Part shown: piece by piece, positions 43,000-51,581 of the stretch
Layout: each line of letters opens with the position of its first letter
How positions within the stretch are numbered: the stretch's first letter is position 1
NCBI RefSeq assembly: GCF_000311785.1
Contig: NZ_HE978537.1
Span: forward strand, 185,788-249,787
Source: Brevibacillus massiliensis
GTDB lineage: Bacteria; Bacillota; Bacilli; Brevibacillales; Brevibacillaceae
Length of the DNA: 64,000 bases
Reading direction: 5' to 3'
Notes under the pieces: generated by a model
Seen by the model: the letters and a program-made list of their open reading frames with translations, nothing else
The model's database searches: none
Told to the model about the DNA's origin: nothing
Translations under genes and position numbers: made by a program

Positions 43000-43262
43000 A
43001 ACAAAAAAGCCTCCCCCATCCCCTTAGGGACGAGAAAGGCTCCCGTGGTACCACCCTATTGAATCAAAGACTTGATCCACTTAAAGCATTCGTAACGAGA
43101 ATGACCCGCTCACCTACTGGCCAGGCCCTACGGCGCCCAGCGTTCGGATATGAACTCCCGGGTGATTTTCGGCAAAGTGTACTGATCAGGTTCGCAGCTC
43201 CCCCTGACTCTCTTGGCAGCCTTCTCTGCCTACTCGTCCCGTTCATCGTCAAATAAAAAGTT
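43000..43262 (-). ncRNA. T-box leader of ileS
   Basis: On the minus strand the conserved T-box AGGGTGGTACCACG (43044-43057) is followed by a hairpin with GGCTTTTTT (around 43003-43042), the terminator that competes with the antiterminator. Upstream is a long stem I. Its likely specifier codon is ATC (isoleucine) at 43184-43186, within GAACCTGATCAGTA. Uncharged tRNA-Ile would favour read-through into ileS. Confidence 0.93.
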
Positions 43263-43270
43263 TGCTATAA

Positions 43271-43300
43271 ATTATAACACCATTTTTAACAGAAAATCAA
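43271..43300 (-). promoter_or_regulatory. ileS promoter
   Basis: On the minus strand TTGATT (43295-43300), an 18-base spacer and TATAAT (43271-43276) preceded by TGT, an extended -10. It lies directly before the T-box leader. Confidence 0.8.
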
Positions 43301-43304
43301 GCTC

Positions 43305-43790
43305 TTATGTTTCCGAGAGGCTGGCATTCGCCTCTTCAAGATCGTCCCAGTCGCCGTTTTCCAGCATCTCCAACTGCGCTTCGAGCAGCGTGCGAAAACG
43401 CATCCGGTAGACGGATGCCCGTTTTTTCAAATCTTCTATCTCAATCGCCACCTTGCGCGACTTGGCCAACGCTTCGTTGACGATCCGATCCGCGTTTTTT
43501 TCCGCTTCCTTTAAAATGAGCTGGCTCTCCTTGCGGGCGTTTGCTTTGACTTCTTCAGCCGTCTCTTGGGCCACCAAGATGGATTTGCTGAGATTCTCCT
43601 CCATGCTCTTATAATGCTCGACCCGCTCATTTAAGAGGGCAATCCGCTCCTCCAACTCTTTCTTTTCCTTGGTCAACAGTTCAAAGTCTTTGATGACCTG
43701 ATCGAGAAACTCGTTGACTTCATCTACGTTGTACCCGCGAAAACCGGTACTGAATTCTTTGTTGTGTATGTCTAACGGAGTCAAAGGCAC
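43305..43790 (-). CDS. divIVA: Cell-division protein DivIVA
   Basis: The ~161-residue protein has the conserved N-terminal lipid-binding domain (MPLTPLDIHNKEFS...FRGYNVDEVNEFLD) and a long coiled coil (~30-140). DivIVA marks poles and septa and in Bacillus guides Min proteins and chromosome anchoring. The start is the GTG at 43790, giving M-P-L-T-P, because AGAGGGG is six bases upstream; a GTG at 43808 overlaps that site. It follows ylmH in the typical order. Confidence 0.94.
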   Translation of the reverse strand: MPLTPLDIHNKEFSTGFRGYNVDEVNEFLDQVIKDFELLTKEKKELEERIALLNERVEHYKSMEENLSKSILVAQETAEEVKANARKESQLILKEAEKNADRIVNEALAKSRKVAIEIEDLKKRASVYRMRFRTLLEAQLEMLENGDWDDLEEANASLSET

Positions 43791-43895
43791 AAGAACACCC
43801 CTCTTCACCCTTTTATCAAAATGGTTTTTTCATAGAATTTCGACAGGAGTCAAGACTTTCCTGCTTTTTTTGCATTTTTTTCGCATCCTCCCAGG

Positions 43896-44669
43896 CTAGA
43901 TGAAGACGCCGACTGTCAAGCGAATGCGTCCGCTCCGGGTTGTGCCGGATACGTCCAAAACCTTGCAGCGGCCCATGCCTGCAAGTGACAGCACATCGCC
44001 GGCTTGAACGAGATGAGACGGATCATCAACCACCTTCCAGTTTACTTTCACCTTTCCTCCCCGGATGGGAACAAGCGCTTTGGCCCGCGACAGGTGATAG
44101 ACCTCCCCAAGCACCGCGTCAAGCCGCGGCGATGCCACGGTGATGCTCCTCTCGGCGAGGTTTCTGACCGGCGGCCGCAGCTGTGTCCAGGGGACGCTGA
44201 CGAGTTCGACCGGGATGCGGTGAATCTGCGTGACTTGCGAGCGGGCAAACTCCACGATTTCCTTGGCGATCACGGTTTGGCAGCCCAACTCGTCCAGCAG
44301 GATATCGCCAAATTTTTCTCGTTTCAGCCCAATATGAAGGAGTGCCCCCATCACGTCCCGATGCTGCAGCTTCACGAAGCGCTGATCCCCCTTTATCTCG
44401 ACGAGCGCGAGCCCGAAATCCTCCGCAGCGGGAGTGATGTACTCAGGGAAAACCAGTGCGCGTACTCGTTCAGCCTCAGGGTAACCGCCGTTCCCTTCCA
44501 CCTTCACGTCTCTCACCTGTGAAGTGAGGCTTCTCAGGATCGCAAACTGCCGCGGATCGAGGAAATCGGTCAGACGTACTATATGTGTACGCTCCACCTG
44601 TCCCAATATTTCCAGCGACCGTTCGACAAAAGGCAACTCCTCTTTGCGAAAATGATCGTATAATCCCAT
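43896..44669 (-). CDS. ylmH: YlmH, S4-domain RNA-binding protein
   Basis: The 257-residue protein has an N-terminal domain with FLDPRQFAIL and a C-terminal S4 domain (~180-257, SPRLDAVLGEVYHLSRAKA). In B. subtilis YlmH acts on stalled ribosomes/peptidyl-tRNA in quality control and is part of the division cluster. GAGGAAG precedes the ATG. Its place between ylmG and divIVA is conserved. Confidence 0.94.
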   Translation of the reverse strand: MGLYDHFRKEELPFVERSLEILGQVERTHIVRLTDFLDPRQFAILRSLTSQVRDVKVEGNGGYPEAERVRALVFPEYITPAAEDFGLALVEIKGDQRFVKLQHRDVMGALLHIGLKREKFGDILLDELGCQTVIAKEIVEFARSQVTQIHRIPVELVSVPWTQLRPPVRNLAERSITVASPRLDAVLGEVYHLSRAKALVPIRGGKVKVNWKVVDDPSHLVQAGDVLSLAGMGRCKVLDVSGTTRSGRIRLTVGVFI

Positions 44670-44678
44670 CTGACTTCC

Positions 44679-44957
44679 TCACACGAAACGGTATCCCGTA
44701 ATCATTCCCAGCAAGGTCAGCACACCGTAACGGGCAAACGTCAAAGCAATCAAAGCGACAATCGGGGAAATGTCAATAAAACCAAGCGGTGGAATAAACC
44801 GGCGAAACGGCGCCAGATACGGTTCAACCAACCGTTCCAACAATTGACCGATCTGGGTTTCGCGCATCTGAGGAACCCACGACATCAGCACGTAGGCAAT
44901 CACCATAAACTGGTACACCTGAAAAGCAAAGTTAATGACATAAATTAAGCTGGACAT
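44679..44957 (-). CDS. ylmG: YggT-family membrane protein YlmG
   Basis: The 92-residue protein has two transmembrane segments (~5-25, ~60-85) with the family motif SWVPQMR between and PFRRFIPPLGFIDISPIVA. YggT proteins affect membrane and division functions in an undefined way. GAGGTGA is at the right distance from the ATG. Confidence 0.93.
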   Translation of the reverse strand: MSSLIYVINFAFQVYQFMVIAYVLMSWVPQMRETQIGQLLERLVEPYLAPFRRFIPPLGFIDISPIVALIALTFARYGVLTLLGMITGYRFV

Positions 44958-44978
44958 AAATCACCTCAAAGTCGGTAG

Positions 44979-45410
44979 TTACTCTTCAATGACACCGGAA
45001 ATCGTTCCCTGGATGTCGACGTTTTCCGGCGTGCAGACAAAAATGTGATCCCCCACCTTTTGGATGTCGCCGTTCAGCGCGTACACCGTTCCGCTTAAAA
45101 AATCGACAATCCGCTTCGCTTGTTCCTTCTCTACCCGCTGCAAATTGATGACGACAGGCCGGCGGTTGCGCAGGTTGTCCGCTATGTCCTGTGCATCACT
45201 GTAGTGGCGCGGCTCAAACAGCATCAGGCGGATTCCCGTCTGCTCCCGGGCTGCGTGCAGGCTGACCACGTTGTTTTTTACCGGCTGCTGCCGCTTGGAG
45301 AGGACCTCCTCCTTCTCGCGCTGTTCCTCGATCGTCTCTTCAATCAGCTCTTCTTGATCCAAGCCGAAAAAGCCCATGATTTTATTCATAACTCCCATCG
45401 TCTGCTTCAT
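44979..45410 (-). CDS. sepF: Cell-division protein SepF
   Basis: The ~143-residue protein has a short N-terminal amphipathic helix ([10 protein letters not shown]), a charged linker and the C-terminal SepF domain with [20 protein letters not shown]. SepF helps FtsZ bundling and septum attachment. Three in-frame ATG codons lie at the start (45410, 45398, 45389); none has ideal spacing from GGGAGG, so the exact N-terminus is uncertain. Confidence 0.93.
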   Translation of the reverse strand: MKQTMGVMNKIMGFFGLDQEELIEETIEEQREKEEVLSKRQQPVKNNVVSLHAAREQTGIRLMLFEPRHYSDAQDIADNLRNRRPVVINLQRVEKEQAKRIVDFLSGTVYALNGDIQKVGDHIFVCTPENVDIQGTISGVIEE

Positions 45411-45433
45411 CCTCCCATCTGCCCCGAGGTTTG

Positions 45434-46135
45434 TCAGGGGCGCACCAAAATGGAGCCCAGGCGCACAAACGTCGCTCCTTCTTCAATCGCTACTTCAAAA
45501 TCCCCGGACATTCCCATCGACAGTTCTTCAACGGTCACATGAGGCAGCTTCAGGGCTTGTAAGCGTTTTTGCCATTCCGCAAGGCCGCGAAAGACAGGCC
45601 GGGCCGCTTCCGCATTTTCGACCTGAGGAGCCATTGTCATCAGTCCGGCAATTCTTATATGTTTCATATTACTGGTTTCCTCGGCAAAAGCCAAGACATC
45701 ACCCGGATTTAGCCCAAATTTTGTCTCTTCGCCGGAAATATTGATCTGTAGGAAGCAGGGAACGACAATATCCAAGGCAGCTGCCCGTTTTTCGATCTCC
45801 TCCGCCAGGGACATTCGATCCAGCGAATGGATGTAGTCAAACCGGCCTACCACTTCTTTTACCTTGTTGGTCTGCAGATGGCCAATAAAATGCCAGGTTC
45901 CCGTTTCGCCAAATCGCTGCCACTTCGGCAAAGCGTCCTGCACCCGATTCTCGCCGATATGCCCGACGCCTGCGGCCAGGATTTCCCCTACAGCTGCGGC
46001 GTCGACGTACTTGGTGACGGCGATGATTTTCACGTCTTCCCGGTTTCGGCCGCTGCGCCTGCATGCTGCCTCAATCCGCTGCTCAATCTCCTTCAGGCGG
46101 TTTTGCACCATCTCTTTCGTCACAAGTTGCTCCAT
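45434..46135 (-). CDS. ylmE: YggS-family PLP homeostasis protein
   Basis: The ~233-residue single-domain PLP-binding protein has [10 protein letters not shown] (PLP lysine region ~38), [18 protein letters not shown] and [22 protein letters not shown]. Such proteins buffer pyridoxal phosphate. The ATG at 46135 comes just after the ylmD stop (TAGGATG) and depends on coupling; AAGGAG is 12 bases upstream. Confidence 0.93.
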   Translation of the reverse strand: MEQLVTKEMVQNRLKEIEQRIEAACRRSGRNREDVKIIAVTKYVDAAAVGEILAAGVGHIGENRVQDALPKWQRFGETGTWHFIGHLQTNKVKEVVGRFDYIHSLDRMSLAEEIEKRAAALDIVVPCFLQINISGEETKFGLNPGDVLAFAEETSNMKHIRIAGLMTMAPQVENAEAARPVFRGLAEWQKRLQALKLPHVTVEELSMGMSGDFEVAIEEGATFVRLGSILVRP

Positions 46136-46136
46136 C

Positions 46137-46973
46137 CTAGGAAACATCTCCTTCCGCTCGCCAACCGATGAACGACGCCATCCGGCCGGTCTTGCCCGCT
46201 TCTCCGCGATGGGAGAAAAACAAATCTTTACGACAGTTCGTACACCACTCCGTGCGTAAAATCCGCTCTTTTGCCACACCCGCCTCCTCGAGGATCAGCT
46301 CATTGAGGAGCGGCAAATCGAGCAGATAACGATCTTCCACTTTATCCGGAACCACCGCCGCGCTCCAGCGCGCGGTTGCGGCCTGTACCTGTATTACGAT
46401 TCGCCCGTCCACCTGGTAGCAGCACCCGCCGATCGCAGGACCGATTGCCACCAGCAGCTTGGACGGATCTGAGCCGTACTCTCTTGCAAAAGCCTTGACC
46501 ATTTCCGAGGAAATCTTCCCTACCGTGCCCTTCCAGCCTGCATGTGCAAGGCCGACCGCACTGGACTTTGGATCGAGAAAGTACAGCGGGACACAATCGG
46601 CATAAAAGGATGTGAGCAGGACATCAGACAGGTCTGTATGTAATCCGTCTGCTGCGGGAATCGCCTCCTGCAGCTGTTCTCTTCCCGCTCCCCGTCTGTC
46701 TGCCGTTACCCGGCAAATCTTCGTGCCGTGCACCTGATCCCCGCAGGTCCAGGATGAAAAAGGAAACCCCAGCCGCTTCGTCAAAAGACGCCTGTTGGCG
46801 ACAACCTCAGCCGGATCGTCCCCCACGTGCAAACCGTGATTTTGGGAGGAAAACGGAGGTCGGCTATGGCCGCCTGTCCGAAGCGTGAAACCCGCGCATA
46901 AACCGGGATACATTGCCTCCCATTCGCGCAGGTGCAGCGTATGGGTATGCTCAGACCTGACAAATGATTCCAA
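46137..46973 (-). CDS. ylmD: Multicopper-like YfiH/LACC1-family protein YlmD
   Basis: The 278-residue protein carries the family's zinc site, with DQVHG (His ~78), ADCVPLYF (Cys ~125) and HAGWKGT (His ~142). The bacterial family has purine nucleoside phosphorylase/adenosine deaminase activity, despite older annotation as laccase. The start is a TTG with GGGAGGG eight bases upstream. It is adjacent to yggS in the conserved order. Confidence 0.92.
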   Translation of the reverse strand: MESFVRSEHTHTLHLREWEAMYPGLCAGFTLRTGGHSRPPFSSQNHGLHVGDDPAEVVANRRLLTKRLGFPFSSWTCGDQVHGTKICRVTADRRGAGREQLQEAIPAADGLHTDLSDVLLTSFYADCVPLYFLDPKSSAVGLAHAGWKGTVGKISSEMVKAFAREYGSDPSKLLVAIGPAIGGCCYQVDGRIVIQVQAATARWSAAVVPDKVEDRYLLDLPLLNELILEEAGVAKERILRTEWCTNCRKDLFFSHRGEAGKTGRMASFIGWRAEGDVS

Positions 46974-47116
46974 CTAGACAACCCTCCCGGCATGTTCTTA
47001 GCTATTCTCATCTTACCCAGTTTCGTCCAAAGCCGCAACACGTACAAAAGTACCACCCTATGGCGAAGAGGCCCGAGGCTGCATCTGCAGCTCGGGCCCT
47101 TTGTGACGTCGCATCC

Positions 47117-47395
47117 TTATGCACGGTAATCATCCTCCTGTTTTGCCTCCAGCCGGAGAGCCTCCTCCAGCCGCACCAGAACAACGTCTTTGCCTATTTT
47201 CACAATGTTTCTCCAGGGGATCACATAGTCGTTTCCAGAGCTGAACAGACCGAGGAACTTTCCCGGACCGGGGATGATAATCGCTTCGACGCGGCCCTGC
47301 CGAAGGTCAATCTCCAGGTCGGATATCTGTCCCAGACGTTTGCCGTCCAGGATGTTGACGACCTCTTTCGTCTGAAATTCCGATATTTTCACCAT
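47117..47395 (-). CDS. ylmC: YlmC/YmxH-family PRC-barrel sporulation protein
   Basis: The ~92-residue protein is a single PRC-barrel domain with MVKISEFQTKEVVNILDGKRLGQ and VPW-like VIPWRNIVKIG. Such proteins occur next to sigG in Bacillales. I choose ATG 47395 with GGGTGAG close upstream; a GTG at 47404 is also possible. It follows sigG after ~150 bases, a stretch that shows no other gene; a long in-frame upstream extension is not conserved. Confidence 0.88.
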   Translation of the reverse strand: MVKISEFQTKEVVNILDGKRLGQISDLEIDLRQGRVEAIIIPGPGKFLGLFSSGNDYVIPWRNIVKIGKDVVLVRLEEALRLEAKQEDDYRA

Positions 47396-47547
47396 ACCGC
47401 TCACCCACTTTTTATCCTCCATACACCATGTATATGTTGCCGGCCGCTGCTTTACTCCAAGAAACCAGACCGGCAAGGCCATCTTTCTGCCCTGATGCAG
47501 AAAGAAAAACAAAAGCTCCCGCCTGGCAGGAAGCTCTTTTGCAATGG

Positions 47548-48327
47548 CTAGATTTGCACGTGTTTTTGCATGTGGGCGATGGCCGCCTTTTCCAGCCGGG
47601 AGACCTGTGCCTGTGAAATACCGATCTCCTCCGCTACTTCCATCTGTGTTTTCCCTTCGTAAAAGCGCATGGATAAGATCATTTTTTCCCTTTCTCCGAG
47701 CCGCTGCATGCCCTCCCTGAGGGCGATTTCTTCTACCCACAAGACGTCCTTGTTCTTCTCGTCGCTGATCTGGTCCATGACGTAGATCGGATCGCCGCCG
47801 TCCTGATAAATAGGCTCAAAGAGCGAGACGGGGTCCTGGATCGCGTCAAGTGCGAATACGACGTCTTCTTTGGGGACGTTCAGCTCTTCTGATATCTCCA
47901 TGATCGTCGGTTCCCGAGAGTGCTTGTTCGTCAGGTTGTCCCGTACCTGAAGGGCTTTGTAGGCGATGTCGCGAAGGGAGCGCGAGACGCGAATCGGGTT
48001 GTTGTCGCGCAGGTAGCGGCGGATTTCCCCGATGATCATCGGTACAGCATACGTGGAAAATTTGACATTCTGCCCCAGATCAAAATTGTCGATGGCCTTC
48101 ATCAAGCCAATGCAGCCAACTTGAAACAAGTCGTCGACGTATTCCCCCCGGTTGTTAAAGCGCTGGATGACGCTGAGGACGAGCCGCAAATTGCCGTTCA
48201 CCAGCTTTTCACGCGCGGAATACTCGCCACCTTGCAATCGCACGAAGAGTTCCCGCATCTCCTTATTGGTCAGTACGGGAAGCTTTGAGGTGTCTACTCC
48301 ACAGATCTCTACCTTGTTGCGCGTCAC
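47548..48327 (-). CDS. sigG: Forespore sigma factor SigG
   Basis: The 259-residue late forespore sigma factor matches B. subtilis SigG closely: RNKVEICGVDTSKLPVL at the N-terminus, region 2 with FNNRGEYVDDLFQVGCIGLMKAID and FSTYAVPMIIGEIRRYLRD, and region 4 with MEVAEEIGISQAQVSRLEK. The GTG at 48327 follows AGGAGGG. A sigma-F-like promoter and a small hairpin lie in the 156 bases after sigE. Confidence 0.97.
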   Translation of the reverse strand: MTRNKVEICGVDTSKLPVLTNKEMRELFVRLQGGEYSAREKLVNGNLRLVLSVIQRFNNRGEYVDDLFQVGCIGLMKAIDNFDLGQNVKFSTYAVPMIIGEIRRYLRDNNPIRVSRSLRDIAYKALQVRDNLTNKHSREPTIMEISEELNVPKEDVVFALDAIQDPVSLFEPIYQDGGDPIYVMDQISDEKNKDVLWVEEIALREGMQRLGEREKMILSMRFYEGKTQMEVAEEIGISQAQVSRLEKAAIAHMQKHVQI

Positions 48328-48412
48328 GTCATTCCCTCCTTGGAGAAGCAAAAGTTCCTATTCCGGATGTCGAAAGGCCGCGTGGCGGGCGCCTAAGCTG
48401 CCGAGTGGAGGG

Positions 48413-48427
48413 GTCCGCAAAGCGGAC
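48413..48427. other. Short hairpin in the sigE-sigG gap
   Basis: GTCCGC-AAA-GCGGAC is a perfect six-base stem with a three-base loop. No T-tract follows in the minus direction. It lies downstream of the sigma-F-like promoter, in the sigG leader, and could affect leader folding or read-through from sigE. Confidence 0.5.
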
Positions 48428-48453
48428 ATCCACTTTCTGGTACGGTCTAGGAA

Positions 48454-48482
48454 CAGTATCTCCCCGAGTTGGGAATTTATGC
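48454..48482 (-). promoter_or_regulatory. Sigma-F-like promoter of sigG
   Basis: On the minus strand GCATA (48478-48482), 14 bases, then GGAGATACTG (48454-48463). The -10 fits GGNNANAHTR at every fixed position and the -35 fits GYATA. sigG is known to be under sigma-F in B. subtilis. Confidence 0.7.
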
Positions 48483-48483
48483 G

Positions 48484-49206
48484 TTACACCATCTTGTTGA
48501 ATTCTTTTCGCAAACGCTTGATAATTCGCTTTTCAAGCCGGGAAATGTACGACTGGGAGATGCCCAACAGATCCGCCACGTCCTTCTGGGTCTTCTCCTC
48601 TTCGCCGGAGAGGCCGAAGCGCAGCTCCATGATCGTCCGCTCCCGTTCGGTAAGCTTATCCAACGCCTTTTTCAACAGTTTTCGATCCACCTGGTCTTCA
48701 ATATTGCGATAGATCGTATCGTTCTCCGTCCCCAAAACATCGGACAGCAGCAGCTCATTTCCGTCCCAGTCGATGTTGAGCGGTTCGTCAAAGGAGACTT
48801 CAGATCGGATCTTATTGTTCCGCCGCAGGTACATCAAAATCTCATTTTCGATGCAGCGCGATGCATACGTCGCCAGCTTGATGTTCTTCTCGGGATCAAA
48901 CGTATTGACCGCTTTGATCAGGCCGATCGTCCCGATGCTGACCAGGTCCTCGATATTGATCCCGGTGTTTTCAAACTTTCGGGCGATATAGACAACCAGC
49001 CGGAGATTTCGCTCGATCAGCATGCTGCGTACGGCTACATCGCCAGATGGAAGGCGAGCGAGCAGAATTTCTTCTTCTTCTCGCGTCAGAGGGGGTGGCA
49101 GGGCTTCACTGCCGCCGATGTAGTAGATCTCTTCTCCACGGACACCCAGCAGCAATAAAAGACGGTACCAGAATAATTGGACAGATAGACGAATTTTTAC
49201 GTACAT
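48484..49206 (-). CDS. sigE: Mother-cell sigma factor SigE (precursor)
   Basis: The 240-residue protein is pro-SigE. The hydrophobic N-terminal pro-segment (~1-28, with [10 protein letters not shown]) is removed by Spo[21 protein letters not shown] follows. Region 2 has [19 protein letters not shown] and region 4 has [28 protein letters not shown] precedes the ATG, two bases after the spoIIGA stop. The pair is controlled from the spoIIG promoter at 50195-50236. Confidence 0.97.
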   Translation of the reverse strand: MYVKIRLSVQLFWYRLLLLLGVRGEEIYYIGGSEALPPPLTREEEEILLARLPSGDVAVRSMLIERNLRLVVYIARKFENTGINIEDLVSIGTIGLIKAVNTFDPEKNIKLATYASRCIENEILMYLRRNNKIRSEVSFDEPLNIDWDGNELLLSDVLGTENDTIYRNIEDQVDRKLLKKALDKLTERERTIMELRFGLSGEEEKTQKDVADLLGISQSYISRLEKRIIKRLRKEFNKMV

Positions 49207-49208
49207 TG

Positions 49209-50168
49209 CTAGCCCTCCTGTTCAAAAGGTTTAGACTCCTCTTCTGCAGCAGCCTGCAAAAGAGCGGGATGAACAATGGCCTGGTAGTTACCGTTGGCGG
49301 CCAGCGGGATCGGGTTCAGTCCGATGAGAACCTTCTGGCTTTCAAAGCGTCTGCCGTTTTGCCTGACGACGAACGTCTCCGGCTTGATTGCGACAAGAAA
49401 ATCCATACCGCGCGATACGCTGCGAAAAGGAACCAGCCGCAGCCTGTTCTGCCACTCTTGCGGCAGCTCGGGAATGATCTGCTCGAGACTGTCCAGCTTC
49501 TCCTCCCGGGCGACCAGACTGGCCAATTCGGCAGGCAGCAGGCGGGCGAACAAACGGGCCTCCATAATCGTTACGGGTATCCGCGTGATCGGCTCGTAGA
49601 GCTGGTTGCCCGTGTCGACCAATCCCCGGCAGATCACGCTTTCCCCGGCCACCTTGGCCGCCACTTCCACGTGGAAGGCTTCCAACCGCTTCGGTTCCGA
49701 GATGGCATGATAGCTCCGCCGGCTGAGAAAGTAGACCAAGACAAAACCGGACAGTACCACGATCACCGTCGGCTTGGAGCCGACTCCAAAGCTGTCGCTG
49801 TGCACCGCCAATATCCCGCCTACCACTTCACTCTGCGAGGACAAAAGGTAATGCAGTCCATAAACCCCTCCACCGAAAACAAAGGCGACAAAATAAAAAA
49901 TGCAGAGGTTTTGCAGAAAGGTGAGCAGCCTGCGAAAACCAAAGGCGATCCACATCATCGCTGTGGAGAAAGACAGCTTGACCGCCCATTGAAACAACCC
50001 GGCGAACTCGGGCAAAAAGTAAAAGGCGACATAGGCAGTTCCGAACGCCGCCGCTGCAGCCAATCTCCACCAGACGATTTTTTCTTTGCGGAAGAAGGCG
50101 GTAAACCACAACAATAAAACATCGATCGCAAAATTGAGGAGTAAAATGATATCGAGGTAGACAACCAT
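49209..50168 (-). CDS. spoIIGA: Sigma-E processing protease SpoIIGA
   Basis: The ~319-residue aspartic protease has five N-terminal transmembrane segments (~1-150) and a soluble domain with the active site GLVDTGN (Asp ~185). It cleaves pro-SigE at the septum after a SpoIIR signal. I take the ATG at 50168, giving M-V-V-Y-L-D; the preceding ATG and GTG overlap the GGGGGTGAGG site. Identity is also clear from its position directly before sigE. Confidence 0.95.
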   Translation of the reverse strand: MVVYLDIILLLNFAIDVLLLWFTAFFRKEKIVWWRLAAAAAFGTAYVAFYFLPEFAGLFQWAVKLSFSTAMMWIAFGFRRLLTFLQNLCIFYFVAFVFGGGVYGLHYLLSSQSEVVGGILAVHSDSFGVGSKPTVIVVLSGFVLVYFLSRRSYHAISEPKRLEAFHVEVAAKVAGESVICRGLVDTGNQLYEPITRIPVTIMEARLFARLLPAELASLVAREEKLDSLEQIIPELPQEWQNRLRLVPFRSVSRGMDFLVAIKPETFVVRQNGRRFESQKVLIGLNPIPLAANGNYQAIVHPALLQAAAEEESKPFEQEG

Positions 50169-50194
50169 CATCCTCACCCCCGTCCGGCAAGGAC

Positions 50195-50236
50195 AGTATA
50201 TATCAATGTTTATTCAAAGTCTGTCACATCTTGACA
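50195..50236 (-). promoter_or_regulatory. spoIIG promoter with Spo0A boxes
   Basis: On the minus strand GTGACA (50222-50227) and TATACT (50195-50200) are 21 bases apart, much longer than usual. In B. subtilis the spoIIG promoter has the same odd long spacer and needs Spo0A. Two 0A-box-like sequences, TGTCAAG (50230-50236) and TGACAGA (50220-50226), start ten bases apart and overlap the -35. Confidence 0.7.
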
Positions 50237-50270
50237 GCTTACCCGTACTTTTTTTGTAGAAAGGAGAGGA

Positions 50271-50305
50271 TAAAAAAACAGCCTATCCCGGCAGGATAAG
50301 CTGTT
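50271..50305 (-). terminator. Rho-independent terminator after ftsZ
   Basis: On the minus strand AACAGCTTATCC and GGGATAGGCTGTT form the stem, followed by seven T. It separates ftsZ from the spoIIG promoter. Confidence 0.87.
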
Positions 50306-50331
50306 TTCGCCGATCGATTGCACGATCCGGA

Positions 50332-51477
50332 TTACTTCTTGTTTCTGCGGCGGTTGCGCAGGAAGGCGGGAATGTCCAGATTGTCGAGATTGCTCATCGA
50401 AAATACGGACTTCTCGACTTCTTCTTCGCGGCTTCTGGCGGTTGGCGCAGCAGACGACTGCTGCTGTGCCGGACGGATGCTGCCTGCCGCAGGACGGCGT
50501 TCTGCGGCGCTTTGCTGCTGCTGCTTCTCTTCAAAGCCGGTCGCGATGACCGTAACGACGATCTCGTTTTTCAGATCCTCGTTGATCACTGCGCCAAAAA
50601 TCATGTTGACGTCGAGGTCGGCAGCAGACGAAACGATATCGGCCGCTTCGTTTACCTCGTACAAGCTTAAATTCGTACCGCCCGTAATGTTCATCAAGAC
50701 ACCGCGGGCTCCGTCAATCGAAGTCTCCAGCAGCGGGCTGGAGATGGCCCGGCGGGCAGCTTCCGCAGCGCGGTTTTCCCCGCTGCCGATACCGATCCCC
50801 ATCAGCGCGGAACCGCGTTCGGTCATAATCGTCTTCACGTCGGCGAAGTCGAGGTTGATCAAGCCAGGCACGGCGATCAATTCGGATATGCCTTGGACAC
50901 CTTGGCGCAGCACGTTGTCCGCCTCGCGGAACGCTTCGAGCATCGGCGTGTTTTTATCGACAATCTCCAGAATGCGGTCATTGGGAATGACGATGAGTGT
51001 ATCCACTTTTTCTTTCAGACTGGCAATCCCGCTCTCCGCTTGCAGCGAGCGCTTGCGGCCCTCAAAGGAGAACGGGCGCGTGACTACACCTACGGTCAGG
51101 GCACCCAGTTCTTTGGCGATTTCTGCGATGACAGGAGCAGCGCCAGTACCCGTGCCTCCGCCCATTCCGGCCGTGACAAAGACCATGTCGGCACCCCGCA
51201 GGGCGTGTTCGATCATTTCGCGGCTTTCTTCCGCCGCTTTTTTTCCCACTTCCGGGTTGGCTCCGGCTCCCAAACCGCGAGTCAGCTTCTCGCCGATCTG
51301 CAGTTTCGACTCGGCACTGGACAGGTGAAGAGCTTGAGCATCCGTGTTGACGGTAATAAATTCTACTCCCCTGACGCCAGCAGCGATCATGCGGTTTACT
51401 GCATTGCTCCCGCCGCCGCCGCAACCGATAACTTTAATTCGGGCAAATTGTTCCATCTCTAAGTCAAATTCCAGCAT
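50332..51477 (-). CDS. ftsZ: Cell-division GTPase FtsZ
   Basis: The 381-residue tubulin homologue has the GTP-binding signature GGGTGTG (106-112), NTDAQAL and the T7-loop region [11 protein letters not shown]. The C-terminal linker is rich in Q, A and S, and ends in the conserved peptide [14 protein letters not shown] that binds FtsA, SepF and others. GAGGAGG lies eleven bases before the ATG. It is downstream of ftsA by 104 bases. Confidence 0.98.
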   Translation of the reverse strand: MLEFDLEMEQFARIKVIGCGGGGSNAVNRMIAAGVRGVEFITVNTDAQALHLSSAESKLQIGEKLTRGLGAGANPEVGKKAAEESREMIEHALRGADMVFVTAGMGGGTGTGAAPVIAEIAKELGALTVGVVTRPFSFEGRKRSLQAESGIASLKEKVDTLIVIPNDRILEIVDKNTPMLEAFREADNVLRQGVQGISELIAVPGLINLDFADVKTIMTERGSALMGIGIGSGENRAAEAARRAISSPLLETSIDGARGVLMNITGGTNLSLYEVNEAADIVSSAADLDVNMIFGAVINEDLKNEIVVTVIATGFEEKQQQQSAAERRPAAGSIRPAQQQSSAAPTARSREEEVEKSVFSMSNLDNLDIPAFLRNRRRNKK

Positions 51478-51581
51478 CTTGCCTGTTCCTCCTCATCTTT
51501 GCTACACGCTGAAGGAGCATCTGCCCACGATAATTCCTTGAGGGCGCCCTTGTTTCGTATTTCTGAATGGATCGTTAACCA

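Noticed and set aside
43809-43895. Promoter for divIVA
   Set aside because: TTGACT is seen on the minus strand, but no -10 at 16-18 bases follows.
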